A stretch of 64,000 bases of DNA, from the NCBI RefSeq assembly GCF_001512295.1, contig NZ_LNUP01000002.1, positions 1,366,263 to 1,430,262 on the forward strand. Reading direction: 5' to 3'. Every line of letters starts with the position of its first letter. Position 1 is the stretch's first letter. Made by a program: the position numbers and the translations under genes. The notes below the pieces were generated by a model. It made no database searches. It worked only from the letters and a program-made list of their open reading frames with translations, and was not told where the DNA came from. Below, piece after piece: positions 1 through 8,155 of this stretch. The DNA comes from Pseudomonas sp. EpS/L25 (GTDB taxonomy: Bacteria; Pseudomonadota; Gammaproteobacteria; Pseudomonadales; Pseudomonadaceae).

Positions 1-2
1 TC

Positions 3-422
3 CTCGGCTGGGCCCGTGAACAGACCACCGTCGCCCAGGCCCGCGACAGCCTGCTCGCCGCCCGTGGTGCCTTCACCCTCGCCCAGGGCGAGAAACGTTA
101 CTTCCTGGTCCGTGGCGAGGAGTTGCTCGGCTGCCTGGGCCTCACGCCCCTGGATGGCGGCCGGCGCTACGAGATCGGCTACTGGATGCACAGCCTGCAT
201 GCCGGGCAGGGCTTCATGACCGCTGCGCTGCGGCATTTCGTCGAACAGCGCGGCCCGGCGGGCCTCTATCTCACTACCTCGGCCGCCAATGCTCCCAGCC
301 AACGGCTGGCTGAGCGGGTCGGGTTTCGGCGGGTGCGGATAGTGCAAGATGATCGCGAGAGCCCCGAGGGCGGACGTTGCGCGACCTGGGTCTACGAACT
401 TCCACCGGACACCCCGCGATGA
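3..422 (+). CDS. GNAT family N-acetyltransferase, 5' end outside window
   Basis: The reading frame is open from the window edge and ends at a TGA that overlaps the next start. The visible 139 residues show a RimJ/RimL-like GNAT fold: an acceptor-side strand (RYEIGYWMH), the acetyl-CoA loop region (HAGQGFMTAALRHFVE) and the late motif with SQRLAERVGFRR, where neighbouring GNATs carry an asparagine followed by xxSxxLxEKxGF. It would transfer an acetyl group from acetyl-CoA to an amine; the substrate cannot be told. It overlaps the second GNAT gene by 3 bases, so the two are probably co-translated. Confidence 0.8.
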   Translation, partial: LGWAREQTTVAQARDSLLAARGAFTLAQGEKRYFLVRGEELLGCLGLTPLDGGRRYEIGYWMHSLHAGQGFMTAALRHFVEQRGPAGLYLTTSAANAPSQRLAERVGFRRVRIVQDDRESPEGGRCATWVYELPPDTPR

Positions 423-988
423 GCCTGAGCGTGCCCCTGCAGTATCCCCCGCGCTTCGCCGTGACCGAGGCGGTGGAACTGCTCGACCTGACCCTGGCCG
501 ATCCCGCTGCCGTGGCCGACTACTACCGGCGCAATCGCCGGCACCTGGCGCAATCGATGCCCCGGCGCTCCGAGGCCTTCTACACCCTGGCGCAATGGCA
601 GGGACAGGGGGCGGCCTATCGCGCGGGTGGACCGGGGCTGAGCGAATTGCGCCTGGTCCTGCGGGCCGGGCCACTGGTTATAGGCACGGTGAACTTCAGC
701 CAGATCGTGCGCGGTGGCTTCCAGGCCTGCTACCTGGGCTACGGCCTGGACGAGACCTGGCAGGGGCTGGGGCTGATGCGCAACGCGGTACGGCTGGGGC
801 GGGACTTTGTCATCGACCAACTTGGCCTGAATCGCATCATGGCCAACCACTTGCCGGAGAACGCCCGCAGTGCCCATCTGCTAACGAGCCTTGGCTTCGA
901 GCGCGAGGGGCTGGCGCGCCGTTACCTGGAAATCGATGGCGTCTGGCGGGATCACGTGCTGACCAGCTACGTACGTCCCGCTTCCTGA
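419..988 (+). CDS. GNAT family N-acetyltransferase (RimJ/RimL-like)
   Basis: This 189-residue protein is a complete GNAT acetyltransferase of the ribosomal-protein N-alanine acetyltransferase type. It begins with a bulky N-terminal segment (ELLDLTLADPAAVADYYRRN), then YLGYGLDETWQGLGLM as the acetyl-CoA binding region, and ends with HLPENARSAHLLTSLGFERE, the usual asparagine/GFxxEG signature. The ATG at 419 was chosen because it sits on the stop of the upstream GNAT (translational coupling); an in-frame upstream start at 377 would only add residues that overlap that gene. Substrate is unknown; family members modify ribosomal protein N-termini or small amines. Confidence 0.85.
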   Translation: MSLSVPLQYPPRFAVTEAVELLDLTLADPAAVADYYRRNRRHLAQSMPRRSEAFYTLAQWQGQGAAYRAGGPGLSELRLVLRAGPLVIGTVNFSQIVRGGFQACYLGYGLDETWQGLGLMRNAVRLGRDFVIDQLGLNRIMANHLPENARSAHLLTSLGFEREGLARRYLEIDGVWRDHVLTSYVRPAS

Positions 989-994
989 ACGAAA

Positions 995-1015
995 CCGGCG
1001 GCACCTGGCCGCCGG
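995..1015. terminator. Inverted repeat between convergent genes
   Basis: A perfect 7-bp stem (CCGGCGG/CCGCCGG, 7-base loop) fills the 40-base gap between the GNAT gene and the convergent nitrate transporter, followed on the plus side by ATTTCC. It probably ends transcription from one or both sides, though the T-run is poor. Confidence 0.45.
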
Positions 1016-1028
1016 ATTTCCCTCAGAT

Positions 1029-2240
1029 TTAAACTCGCGCGGCGGTGACGGCAGCCGAGCCCCAGGTGGTGCGCCAGCGGCGCTTGACGCTGAGCAGGCC
1101 GAACCAGGCGAGGATACCCAGAGCGGCGAACAGCCAGAGGCCGAGCTGGTAGTCACCGGTGGCCTGCTTGACCGCGCCCAGGCCGGCGGTGAGGGCGAAA
1201 CCGCCGATACCGCCCGCCATGCCGATCAGGCCGGTCATGACGCCGATTTCCTTGCGGAAGCGCTGCGGTACGAGCTGGAACACCGAGCCGTTGCCGGCCC
1301 CCAGGCTGAGCATGGCGACCACGAACAGGGCCAGCGCGGCCATGGCGCTGGGCAGGTGGAAGCCCACCGCGGCGATGCAGATGGCCGCCACGGTATACAT
1401 GCCGAGCAGGGCGCGGATGCCGCCGATACGGTCGGCCAGGGCACCGCCCAAAGGCCGCATCAGGCTGCCGCCGAAGACACAGGCCGCGGTGTAGTAGCCG
1501 GCCACCACCGGATCGAGGCCGTACTGGTCGTGGAAGTAGCCGGGCAGGGTGCTGGCCAGGCCCAGGAAGCCGCCGAAGGTCACGCTGTAGAAGAACATGA
1601 ACCACCAGCTGTCGCGATCACCCAGGGCGCGGGCGTAGTCACCCAGGGTCTTGGGTGCCGGCCGCTCCGGGGCATTGCGGGCGCAGAGCACGAAGATCGC
1701 CAGGGTCAGCACCAGCGGTACCAGGGCGAAGCCGAACACATTGGTCCAGCCAAAGGCCTTGGCCAGGGCCGGGGCGAAGAGGGCGGCGAACACCGTGCCG
1801 GAGTTGCCGGCACCGGCGATGCCCAGGGCCTTGCCCTGATGCTGCGGCGGATACCATTGGGACGCCAGCGGCAGGGCCACGGCGAAGGAGGCACCAGCGA
1901 AACCGAGGAACAGACCCAGCAGCAGTGACTGCTCGTAGCTGTGCACGCCGAGTTGCCAGGCCACCAGGAGGGCCAGGATCACCACGACCTGGCCGATGAT
2001 GCCGGCGGTCTTGGGTGACAGCCGATCGGCGACGAAGCCGAGGATCAGCCGCAGTACGGCGCCGGCCAGGATGGGCGTGGCCACCATCATGCTGCGCTGC
2101 TGGGTGGTCAGCTGCAGGTCGGTGGCGATCTGCACCGCCATCGGGCCGAGCACGTACCAGACCATGAAACTCAGGTCGAAGTAGAGGAAGGCGGCGAACA
2201 GGGTCGGCGCATGGCCGGCTTTCCAGAAACTGGGACTCAT
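1029..2240 (-). CDS. nasA: Nitrate/nitrite MFS transporter (assimilatory)
   Basis: This 403-residue inner-membrane protein belongs to the nitrate/nitrite porter branch of the major facilitator superfamily. About twelve hydrophobic helices are visible. The nitrate signature is present as AGASFAVALPLASQWYP (about residues 115-131) and GAGNSG (143-148), and arginine 64 (VLRLILGF) lies in the conserved substrate-binding helix. The ATG at 2240 gives the family N-terminus (MSPSFWKAGH); the longer frame upstream runs through the leader RNA and is not coding. The job inferred is nitrate uptake for assimilation, because NasS and NasT genes lie 7 kb away and the leader carries an ANTAR-type hairpin plus terminator. 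The nirB/nasB reductase genes are not in this window. Confidence 0.92.
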   Translation of the reverse strand: MSPSFWKAGHAPTLFAAFLYFDLSFMVWYVLGPMAVQIATDLQLTTQQRSMMVATPILAGAVLRLILGFVADRLSPKTAGIIGQVVVILALLVAWQLGVHSYEQSLLLGLFLGFAGASFAVALPLASQWYPPQHQGKALGIAGAGNSGTVFAALFAPALAKAFGWTNVFGFALVPLVLTLAIFVLCARNAPERPAPKTLGDYARALGDRDSWWFMFFYSVTFGGFLGLASTLPGYFHDQYGLDPVVAGYYTAACVFGGSLMRPLGGALADRIGGIRALLGMYTVAAICIAAVGFHLPSAMAALALFVVAMLSLGAGNGSVFQLVPQRFRKEIGVMTGLIGMAGGIGGFALTAGLGAVKQATGDYQLGLWLFAALGILAWFGLLSVKRRWRTTWGSAAVTAARV

Positions 2241-2267
2241 GGGGCACCTCGGGCACATCGCAGGCAT

Positions 2268-2319
2268 GAAAAAGGCGCCAGTCACCCGCCCCGTTGCCGG
2301 GAGGTGAACTGACGCCTTT
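2268..2319 (-). terminator. Leader terminator (attenuator) upstream of nasA
   Basis: On the minus strand a long stem forms between AAAGGCGTCAGTTCACC (2319-2303) and GGTGACTGGCGCCTTT (2286-2271), with one mismatch and one bulge, followed at once by TTTTT (2273-2269). It ends only about 28 bases before the nasA ATG, so without antitermination nasA would not be transcribed. This is the arrangement known from ANTAR-controlled nas leaders. Confidence 0.8.
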
Positions 2320-2328
2320 GTCGGTTGG

Positions 2329-2348
2329 GGTGACCGCCGTTGGCCACC
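2329..2348 (-). promoter_or_regulatory. ANTAR (NasT) RNA-binding hairpin in nasA leader
   Basis: The minus strand reads GGTGGCC-AACGGC-GGTCACC: a seven-pair stem (one G-U) closing a six-base loop with A at position 1 and G at position 4. ANTAR proteins recognise exactly such hexaloops, as a pair of stem-loops just ahead of a terminator. The terminator begins nine bases downstream. I could not settle the partner hairpin; a weaker candidate stem (CGAC/GTCG) lies at 2371-2383. NasT, encoded at 9469-10041, is the obvious ligand. Confidence 0.75.
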
Positions 2349-2551
2349 GCTACCGGATGCTTTGCAAGAGCGACGCCAAGTCGACGAAGCCCGGTTCCGG
2401 CCAGGGTCTGCGACAACGGAGCAGGCTATTCCAGGCGATGCCTTGCACAAGGATTGGGCAACCGAGCATGAAGCCGCCCCCTATTGGCGCCTCCTGAATC
2501 GGCGGCTGAGACCAGTCGAGCGCGGCAACGGCGCTCCGCCGATGCGTTTAT

Positions 2552-3020
2552 GATCGCGGCCATGGGCCGCTCCTACAGGAAGAGGTACGCCGATTTAAGT
2601 GATCTTTGCCGCGGCTGATGAAACTGAACGCCTGCTCGGATAGACCCTCTCCCCTCGGGAGAGGGTTGGGATGAGGGCCTCCTCGCTACCAAGTCTCCAG
2701 TGGAAAAGGCTGCGCCGTTTTCCACGCTACGTGAGGTATCCCCACAGCGATAAGACAGTTGCTCCTACGGATAGGGTCAAGATCGGTAGGAGCGACCCAA
2801 GGCCGCGATAAGGGCCTTTCAGAAAGCGCCCAATCACGATCGTTGCGGTCTTGCTGGACCGTCGTGTGGAAAACGGCGCAGCCTTTTCCACGGGAAACTC
2901 GCCGCGAGGGTTTCACTCACCCAAGCCCTCTCCCGAAGGGAGAGGAGGCGCTTCGAGCGGATGCTCGTCGTCGCTGGCTTAGGCGATAAAACAGTTACTC
3001 CTATAGCGGCCCCTGTCGCT
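2552..3020. repeat. Mosaic of REP-like and other palindromic repeats
   Basis: This gene-free stretch carries several dispersed palindromes. REP-type half-sites (ATCGCGGCC...CCGCTCCTAC) occur at 2552-2580 and 2786-2810. Copies of a second family, GGAAAA-x-GGCTGCGCC-x-TTTTCC, occur at 2701-2725 and 2866-2891. CCCTCTCCC/GGGAGAGGG hairpins occur near 2645-2667 and 2928-2943. No reading frame here has credible coding character. Confidence 0.7.
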
Positions 3021-3030
3021 ACCGCTACCA

Positions 3031-3552
3031 CTACTCCTTCTTGGCGTACTTGGTCTGCAGCGCCTTGGCTTCCTGCAGGTGATGCTCCAGTGCCGGTAGG
3101 GTCTTCTCGGCGAAGGCCTTCAGTTCGGCATCTTTGCCGGTCTGGGCTTCGGTGCGGAAGATCTCGATAGTTTTTTCATGAGCTACGACCTGGTTGTTGG
3201 CGTAGGAGCGGTCGAAGGAGTCGTCGCGCACCTGCAGGATCATGGCCTTGGCCTTGTCCATCAGCTCGGCGTCGCTGGAGACCTCCAGCTTCTTCTGCTG
3301 GGCCAGGCTCTTCAGTTGCTCGTTGGCCTTGGTGTGGTCATCGATCATCTGCCGGGCGAAGGTCTTGATGTCCTGGGATTGACTCTTTTCCAGGGCCAGC
3401 TTGCCCGCTTCGATTTCGGCGATCCCCTTGGCCGAGGCGTCGTCGACGAATTGCGCCGGCGACAGCTTGTCGGCGGCCTGGGCCAGACCGGCACCGGCGG
3501 CCAGCAGGATGGCGAGGGACAGGCTGGAAGCTTTCTTCAGCATGGGCGTCAT
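3031..3552 (-). CDS. Exported DUF4142 protein
   Basis: A 173-residue protein with an N-terminal signal peptide (MLKKASSLSLAILLAAGAGLAQA, cleavage near residue 26) followed by a single DUF4142 domain. The domain is helical and ferritin-like in outline: SPAQFVDDASAKGIAEIEAG, FARQMIDDHTKANEQL, and a C-terminal histidine-containing helix (TLPALEHHLQEAKAL). Family members sit in the periplasm and are often stress-induced; no reaction is established. A start three codons downstream (MLKKAS) is equally possible. It appears monocistronic. Confidence 0.85.
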   Translation of the reverse strand: MTPMLKKASSLSLAILLAAGAGLAQAADKLSPAQFVDDASAKGIAEIEAGKLALEKSQSQDIKTFARQMIDDHTKANEQLKSLAQQKKLEVSSDAELMDKAKAMILQVRDDSFDRSYANNQVVAHEKTIEIFRTEAQTGKDAELKAFAEKTLPALEHHLQEAKALQTKYAKKE

Positions 3553-3667
3553 GGGGGTGCTCCTGATTTCTAGGCAGTAGGGAAGGCGCCACCTGACGGT
3601 GTCCGCCCTACAGATGGGACCTGCCTAAAAAGTCATACGTTCCCCTTTAAAATTCCTGCAAGCCACG

Positions 3668-4423
3668 TCAGGCGCGGCTTACGCTTGAGCGAAACGCCTC
3701 ATAGGCGTCGAAGTCGAAGCGCGTCGCCGAGACGATCTGGCTCTGTTTCAGGGTCAGGTAGATGTCCTTGCCCTTGTCCGCGTAATGGGTGGTGAAGGTC
3801 ACCCAGAGTTTGTCCTTGTCGCGGTAGCCACTCATGATCGGCTTGATGCAGACGTCCTGGTCGGCACCTTCCGTTTCGCTTGGCTCGCCCAGGGTGGTGA
3901 TGCGGCCGACGTACACCTTGCGCTCTTCCAGGGTCAGCATCAGCGTCTCCTTGTTGATGGACGCGGTCATCAGCAGGTCGTCCAGCGGGCTGTCCTTGAG
4001 GATGCCGGCGAGGATGAAGGTGCGGTAATTGTCTTCGCTCAGGCCGTACTTGCGCTTGATGGTGAAACGCGCCAACGCCGCCCAGGCGCCGGGAATCAGC
4101 AGGGCGGTCACCGTCACCAGCAGGATCCAGGCGGCTTGCAGCGAATCGTCCAGGGTGCCGGTACGGCGCAGGAGTTCGGCCAGGCCGGCGAAATAATCGA
4201 GCGAGAAGCGCCAGCCGCCCAGCGACCAGCTGCGTTCTTGCAGCAGTTGCGCGATGCCCAGATGCAGGCCAACGGCGAGCAGGGTGCAGAACAGACCGAA
4301 GCGCGCGCTCTGCAGATAGAGGTACTGGCCCTCGTAGCGATGCAGGCGATAGAAATAGAGCGGATGCTTGTGACACACGAGGAAGCCGCTGACCAGGATC
4401 GGCAGGAGCAGCAGCAGGAACAT
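3668..4423 (-). CDS. Conserved membrane protein of unknown function
   Basis: The 251-residue product has three hydrophobic segments, at the N-terminus (FLLLLLPILVSGFLVCH), near residues 40-60 and near 120-140, then a soluble C-terminal half ending in a region with YVGRITTLGEPSETEGADQD and a strand-rich tail. I do not recognise a family with certainty. Its ATG shares one base with the stop of the upstream small gene (TGATG), so the two are translationally coupled and probably act together. Confidence 0.75.
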   Translation of the reverse strand: MFLLLLLPILVSGFLVCHKHPLYFYRLHRYEGQYLYLQSARFGLFCTLLAVGLHLGIAQLLQERSWSLGGWRFSLDYFAGLAELLRRTGTLDDSLQAAWILLVTVTALLIPGAWAALARFTIKRKYGLSEDNYRTFILAGILKDSPLDDLLMTASINKETLMLTLEERKVYVGRITTLGEPSETEGADQDVCIKPIMSGYRDKDKLWVTFTTHYADKGKDIYLTLKQSQIVSATRFDFDAYEAFRSSVSRA

Positions 4424-4617
4424 CAGACTTCGATGAGGCGCCGGGCGCGGGCCAGGTCTTCCTTGAACTCGGGGGAGTCGAAGACTTCCGCCGGATCGAT
4501 GCGCACGGTACCGCGACCGACGACACGCATGGATTTGTAGGTGTTGTTGATGCTCGCGGCCAACTTGAGCTCGTCCGCGGAGGGCGATTTGAGCAGGTTG
4601 AACAGGCCTTTCAGCAT
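4423..4617 (-). CDS. Small cytoplasmic protein of unknown function (64 aa)
   Basis: A 64-residue protein (starts MLKGLFNLLKSPSADELK) with an amphipathic start and a charged C-terminus (EFKEDLARARRLIEV). The start at 4617 is preferred over the longer upstream frame because the added residues are arginine-rich, non-coding-like sequence. It overlaps the downstream membrane-protein gene by one base. No known family recognised. Confidence 0.65.
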   Translation of the reverse strand: MLKGLFNLLKSPSADELKLAASINNTYKSMRVVGRGTVRIDPAEVFDSPEFKEDLARARRLIEV

Positions 4618-4711
4618 GGTGTTGTCCTGAGGGTGCTCTAAGCGCTTATAGCGTGGAACACCCTGGCTGACAAGAATTCGCCGCGCCGCCGGTCGACGAC
4701 GCGGCGGGGTG

Positions 4712-5953
4712 TCAGACCGATTCGTTGCTGGCTTTACGGGTCGCAGCCTTGGGCAGCAGGCCATCGGCGCGGAACATCTGCTTGATGCCGCGCACGGCCT
4801 GGCGGATGCGGTCCTGGTTCTCGATCAGGGCGAATCTCACATGATCGTCGCCGTAGTCGCCGAAGCCCAACCCCGGCGAGACACAGACCTTGGCCTCGGC
4901 CAGCAGCTTCTTGGCGAATTCCAGCGAGCCCAGGTGGGCATAGGGCTCGGGAATCTTGGCCCAGACGTACATGGAGGCCTTGGGATTCTCCACCATCCAG
5001 CCGGCTTCGTGCAGGCCGCGCACCAGGACGTCGCGGCGCTGCTGGTACTGCTGGGCGATATCGCGCACGCACTGCTGGTCGCCCTCCAGGGCAGCGATGG
5101 CCGCCACCTGCAGCGGCGTGAAGGTGCCGTAGTCGTGGTAGCTCTTGATCCGCGCCAGGGCGGCGACCAGTTCGGGATTGCCGACCATGAAGCCGATCCG
5201 CCAGCCGGCCATGTTGTAGCTCTTGGACAGGGTGAAGAACTCCACCGCGATGTCCTTGGCGCCTGGCACCTGCATGATGGAGGGCGCCTGCCAGCCGTCG
5301 AAGACGATGTCGGCGTAGGCCAGATCATGCACCACCAGCACGTTGTAGCGCTTGGCCAGTTCCACCACGCGCTCGAAGAAGTCCAGCTCCACGCATTGGG
5401 CGGTGGGGTTGGAGGGGAAGCCGAGGATCATCATCTTCGGCTTGGGAATGCTTTCGCGGATGGCTCTTTCCAGCTCGGCGAAGAAGTCCATGCCCTGCAC
5501 CAGGGGCACCGAACGTACCTGGGCGCCAGCGATCACCGCGCCGTAGATGTGGATCGGATAGCTCGGGTTGGGCACCAGCACGGTGTCGCCGGCATCCAGG
5601 GTAGCCAGCATCAGGTGCGCCAGGCCTTCCTTGGAGCCGATGGTGACGATGGCTTCGCTGTCGGCATCGATCTCCACCTGGTAGCGGTCGCGGTACCAGT
5701 GGGAGATGGCGCGCCTCAACCGCGGGATGCCCTTGGAGCTGGAATAGCCGTGGGTGTCCTCGCGCTGGGCCACCTGGCAGAGTTTCTCGACGATGTGCGG
5801 GGGAGTGGCACCGTCCGGGTTGCCCATGGACAGGTCGATGATGTCCTCACCGCGCCGGCGCGCGGCCATCTTGAGTTCGGCGGTGATGTTGAAGACGTAG
5901 GGGGGCAGGCGATCGATGCGCGCAAAGCGGCGCACGGGACTGGAGTCAGTCAT
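4712..5953 (-). CDS. alaC: Alanine-synthesising aminotransferase AlaC
   Basis: A 413-residue class I/II PLP-dependent aminotransferase. It transfers the amino group of glutamate to pyruvate, forming alanine, in the cytoplasm. Visible landmarks are the cofactor region [23 protein letters not shown] (asparagine that contacts the substrate carboxylate/PLP), HDLAYADI (aspartate pairing with the PLP ring) and [13 protein letters not shown], whose lysine forms the Schiff base. Length and motifs match AlaC of Pseudomonas and Escherichia. It lies alone between unrelated genes. Confidence 0.9.
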   Translation of the reverse strand: MTDSSPVRRFARIDRLPPYVFNITAELKMAARRRGEDIIDLSMGNPDGATPPHIVEKLCQVAQREDTHGYSSSKGIPRLRRAISHWYRDRYQVEIDADSEAIVTIGSKEGLAHLMLATLDAGDTVLVPNPSYPIHIYGAVIAGAQVRSVPLVQGMDFFAELERAIRESIPKPKMMILGFPSNPTAQCVELDFFERVVELAKRYNVLVVHDLAYADIVFDGWQAPSIMQVPGAKDIAVEFFTLSKSYNMAGWRIGFMVGNPELVAALARIKSYHDYGTFTPLQVAAIAALEGDQQCVRDIAQQYQQRRDVLVRGLHEAGWMVENPKASMYVWAKIPEPYAHLGSLEFAKKLLAEAKVCVSPGLGFGDYGDDHVRFALIENQDRIRQAVRGIKQMFRADGLLPKAATRKASNESV

Positions 5954-6027
5954 GCGTTCCTCGGAGTACGTAAGCGCCCGGAACCGTCCGAGCGACGTGG
6001 GTCACAGGAGGTGACCTGCCCGGGACA

Positions 6028-6750
6028 TTAGCCGCAGGCCGCTGCGCTTGTCGAGACTTTTGTCATGTCGAGTTGCACCAGGGGCCGCAAAGCCTCCAGC
6101 CGCGCATCGATCAGAGGCGTGAACAGGGCGAAGCAGGCTTCCGGGCCGAGGCTGACCTGGGGCGTATCGAGCAATTCCTGGCGCAGCCGTTCCAAGGCCT
6201 GGGCCAGCGCGGGCTCCACCTGGCCGCTGTGCAACTGTTCGCAGAGATATTTCAGGCGAATCTGGAGCTCCAGGGGGCAGCGCGGATGACGGGCCGCCCG
6301 CACGCCCAGGCCGCGGATCAATCCCAGGTTCTCGATGGCCTGGCAACGCTCCACCAGGGAAGGGCGGGTCGGATGCAGTGATCTCAGGTGCAACTCCAGC
6401 AGTCGCCAGCGTTGCAGCAGCCGTTCGATCAACTGGCAGTGGGCTTCCAGGTCGGTCGGCGTCTGGCATACCTCCTGCCAGCGCCGGTACTGGTCGGCGT
6501 CGCCCCACTGATGCCACAGCGGCTTAAGCCGCCGTTGCAGGGCAGCACGGCGCTCCTGCGCCTCGCGGCTGTCCTGGCCGCCCAGTCCGCGGTGCTGCTG
6601 GACGCCCTGTAGCAGGTCCAGGCCCACCTGCAGGCGCAGGATCAGTGCCTGGCTGGCGTCCTGGTCGCGGCGGCGTTCGAGCCGGTTCCAGCCGAACACC
6701 AGTCCGGCGGACAGACTGGCGGCGGTGATCAGGGTGGTCAGCATTGTCAT
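6028..6750 (-). CDS. Membrane-anchored NIT-like (nitrate-sensing-like) protein
   Basis: The 240-residue product starts with one membrane helix ([19 protein letters not shown]) followed by NRLERRR, which by the positive-inside rule leaves the rest in the cytoplasm. The remainder is all helical and looks like two similar halves. It shows [11 protein letters not shown] near residue 50, resembling the RG motif of NIT (nitrate/nitrite sensing) domains, and the phrases [10 protein letters not shown] and [10 protein letters not shown] at the end of each half, typical of NIT four-helix bundles. The family call is my inference. It overlaps the chemoreceptor gene by 4 bases (ATGA), so the two products are probably partners. 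Confidence 0.6.
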   Translation of the reverse strand: MTMLTTLITAASLSAGLVFGWNRLERRRDQDASQALILRLQVGLDLLQGVQQHRGLGGQDSREAQERRAALQRRLKPLWHQWGDADQYRRWQEVCQTPTDLEAHCQLIERLLQRWRLLELHLRSLHPTRPSLVERCQAIENLGLIRGLGVRAARHPRCPLELQIRLKYLCEQLHSGQVEPALAQALERLRQELLDTPQVSLGPEACFALFTPLIDARLEALRPLVQLDMTKVSTSAAACG

Positions 6751-7880
6751 GGCCGTACGCCCCCGGTCAGGTTGCGCAAATAGGCGGTGAGGCCATGCAG
6801 GGCCTCGCGCTGTTCGGCGTAGGCCTGGGCGCCGAGATGCAACTGGTGCAGTTGTTCGCTCAGGGCGTGGTTGGCCTGGCCATGCTCGGTCAGTGCCCGG
6901 CGCATCTGGTCGAGCTGTTCGAGGTTACGCTGGCTGCGCTGGGCGATGGCGTCCAGCTCGCTGGCCAGACTGGCGCAGCGACGCTGCTGTCGGCCGAGCA
7001 GATCGTCGTGCTCGCCGACCTGGCAGGCGACCTGGCGGATCGCCGCCACGATGGTGACGGTGACGTCGGTGATGCTGCGGGTCGCCCGATCGGTGGCCTG
7101 GGCGAGATGACGCACCTCGTCGGCGACCACGGCGAACCCCCGACCCCGTTCGCCGGCTCGGGCCGCTTCGATGGAGGCGTTCAATGCCAGCAGCTGGGTC
7201 TGTTGCGCCAATTGCTGGATGGCGACCACGGCCTGCTCCACGTGCTGGGTACCGCCGAGCAGGGTGTTCACCGTGGTGGAGGTAGCGTCCAGGCTGTGGC
7301 GGATGGAGGCCATGCCGTCACCCAATTGACCGGCGCTGGCGTGGCCGACGAGGCTCTGCTCATGGTTGTCGGCGAAGGCCTCGCCAGCGGCGTCGGCTAG
7401 GGCGCGAATGCTGGCCAGGGTGCGTTCGATTTCCTCCGCCGCTGCGGCGATCATGGCGATGCCGCGCTCCTGTTCGTCGCCCTGGCGACGGGATTGCTCG
7501 CTCAGCCGTCCCAGGGCCTGGCCGGCGAAGTCCGTTTCGCTGCGAATGCGTTCGCTATGCTCCAGCCGTTCGGCCGCTGCCACCAGCAGGGCGGCGGGAT
7601 CAAGGTCGGCTGGAGTCTCGAGCAACCGGGCGAGTTCGGCGTGCCAGAAGCGCTGTTGGCGGTAGCGCTGGTTCAACGCCAGCTGGCCGCGCCAGGCCAG
7701 CAACAGCAACAGGCCGAGGCTGCCGATGGCGGCGAAGACCTGGTCGTTGGCCGCCAGCACGGTGGCCAGGATTGCCAGCAGGACACCGCCTCCCAGGCTG
7801 AGTCCCATGGCTGAGCGTGCGGTAGGAGGAAGAGGCGCGATGGTGGAGCGCGGAGCGTTAGCGAAAGACGATGCGGCCAT
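6747..7880 (-). CDS. Methyl-accepting chemotaxis protein without a periplasmic sensor
   Basis: A 377-residue chemoreceptor. Two adjacent membrane helices (about residues 24-65) are joined by only a few residues, so there is no periplasmic ligand domain. The cytoplasmic part carries the signalling tip ([18 protein letters not shown] followed by [16 protein letters not shown]), which docks CheA and CheW. No HAMP domain is evident. The reader therefore has to get its signal from inside the cell or from another protein; the NIT-like protein encoded downstream with a 4-base overlap is the natural candidate. The gene sits between nasA and nasST. Confidence 0.88.
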   Translation of the reverse strand: MAASSFANAPRSTIAPLPPTARSAMGLSLGGGVLLAILATVLAANDQVFAAIGSLGLLLLLAWRGQLALNQRYRQQRFWHAELARLLETPADLDPAALLVAAAERLEHSERIRSETDFAGQALGRLSEQSRRQGDEQERGIAMIAAAAEEIERTLASIRALADAAGEAFADNHEQSLVGHASAGQLGDGMASIRHSLDATSTTVNTLLGGTQHVEQAVVAIQQLAQQTQLLALNASIEAARAGERGRGFAVVADEVRHLAQATDRATRSITDVTVTIVAAIRQVACQVGEHDDLLGRQQRRCASLASELDAIAQRSQRNLEQLDQMRRALTEHGQANHALSEQLHQLHLGAQAYAEQREALHGLTAYLRNLTGGVRP

Positions 7881-8155
7881 GACGACTCCAACTAGCGGCG
7901 GTATCCAAGAGCGGCCACGCTGGAGTGGCTGTCCGTGCCGGTCATGCCAAGCAATACCTTTGCCAAGGCCCCGGAGTCACGTCAGTCATGGCGCCTGGCT
8001 ATCGACGTCGGCTACCGCTGCACCAGGCTCGATCGGCTTGGCCTGCCTTGGAGCGCTCTGCACCGCCGCTTGCTCGGGGTTGGAGCAGCGTTGGATGACC
8101 AGGGGTTGCGGCTGTCTCGCCCCGGGCATCCCTGGCGGAGGCGTACACGGTCTGG

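Noticed and set aside
2430-2480. Possible sigma-54 promoter for nasA
   Set aside because: A TTGCCC...TTGTGCA stretch on the minus strand looks suggestive, but the GG and GC elements are not at the required spacing.
4709-6031. Long plus-strand frame of 440 codons opposite alaC
   Set aside because: It is the antisense shadow of a clear aminotransferase, rich in H, G, V, Q and L as expected for reversed high-GC codons, with no motif of its own.
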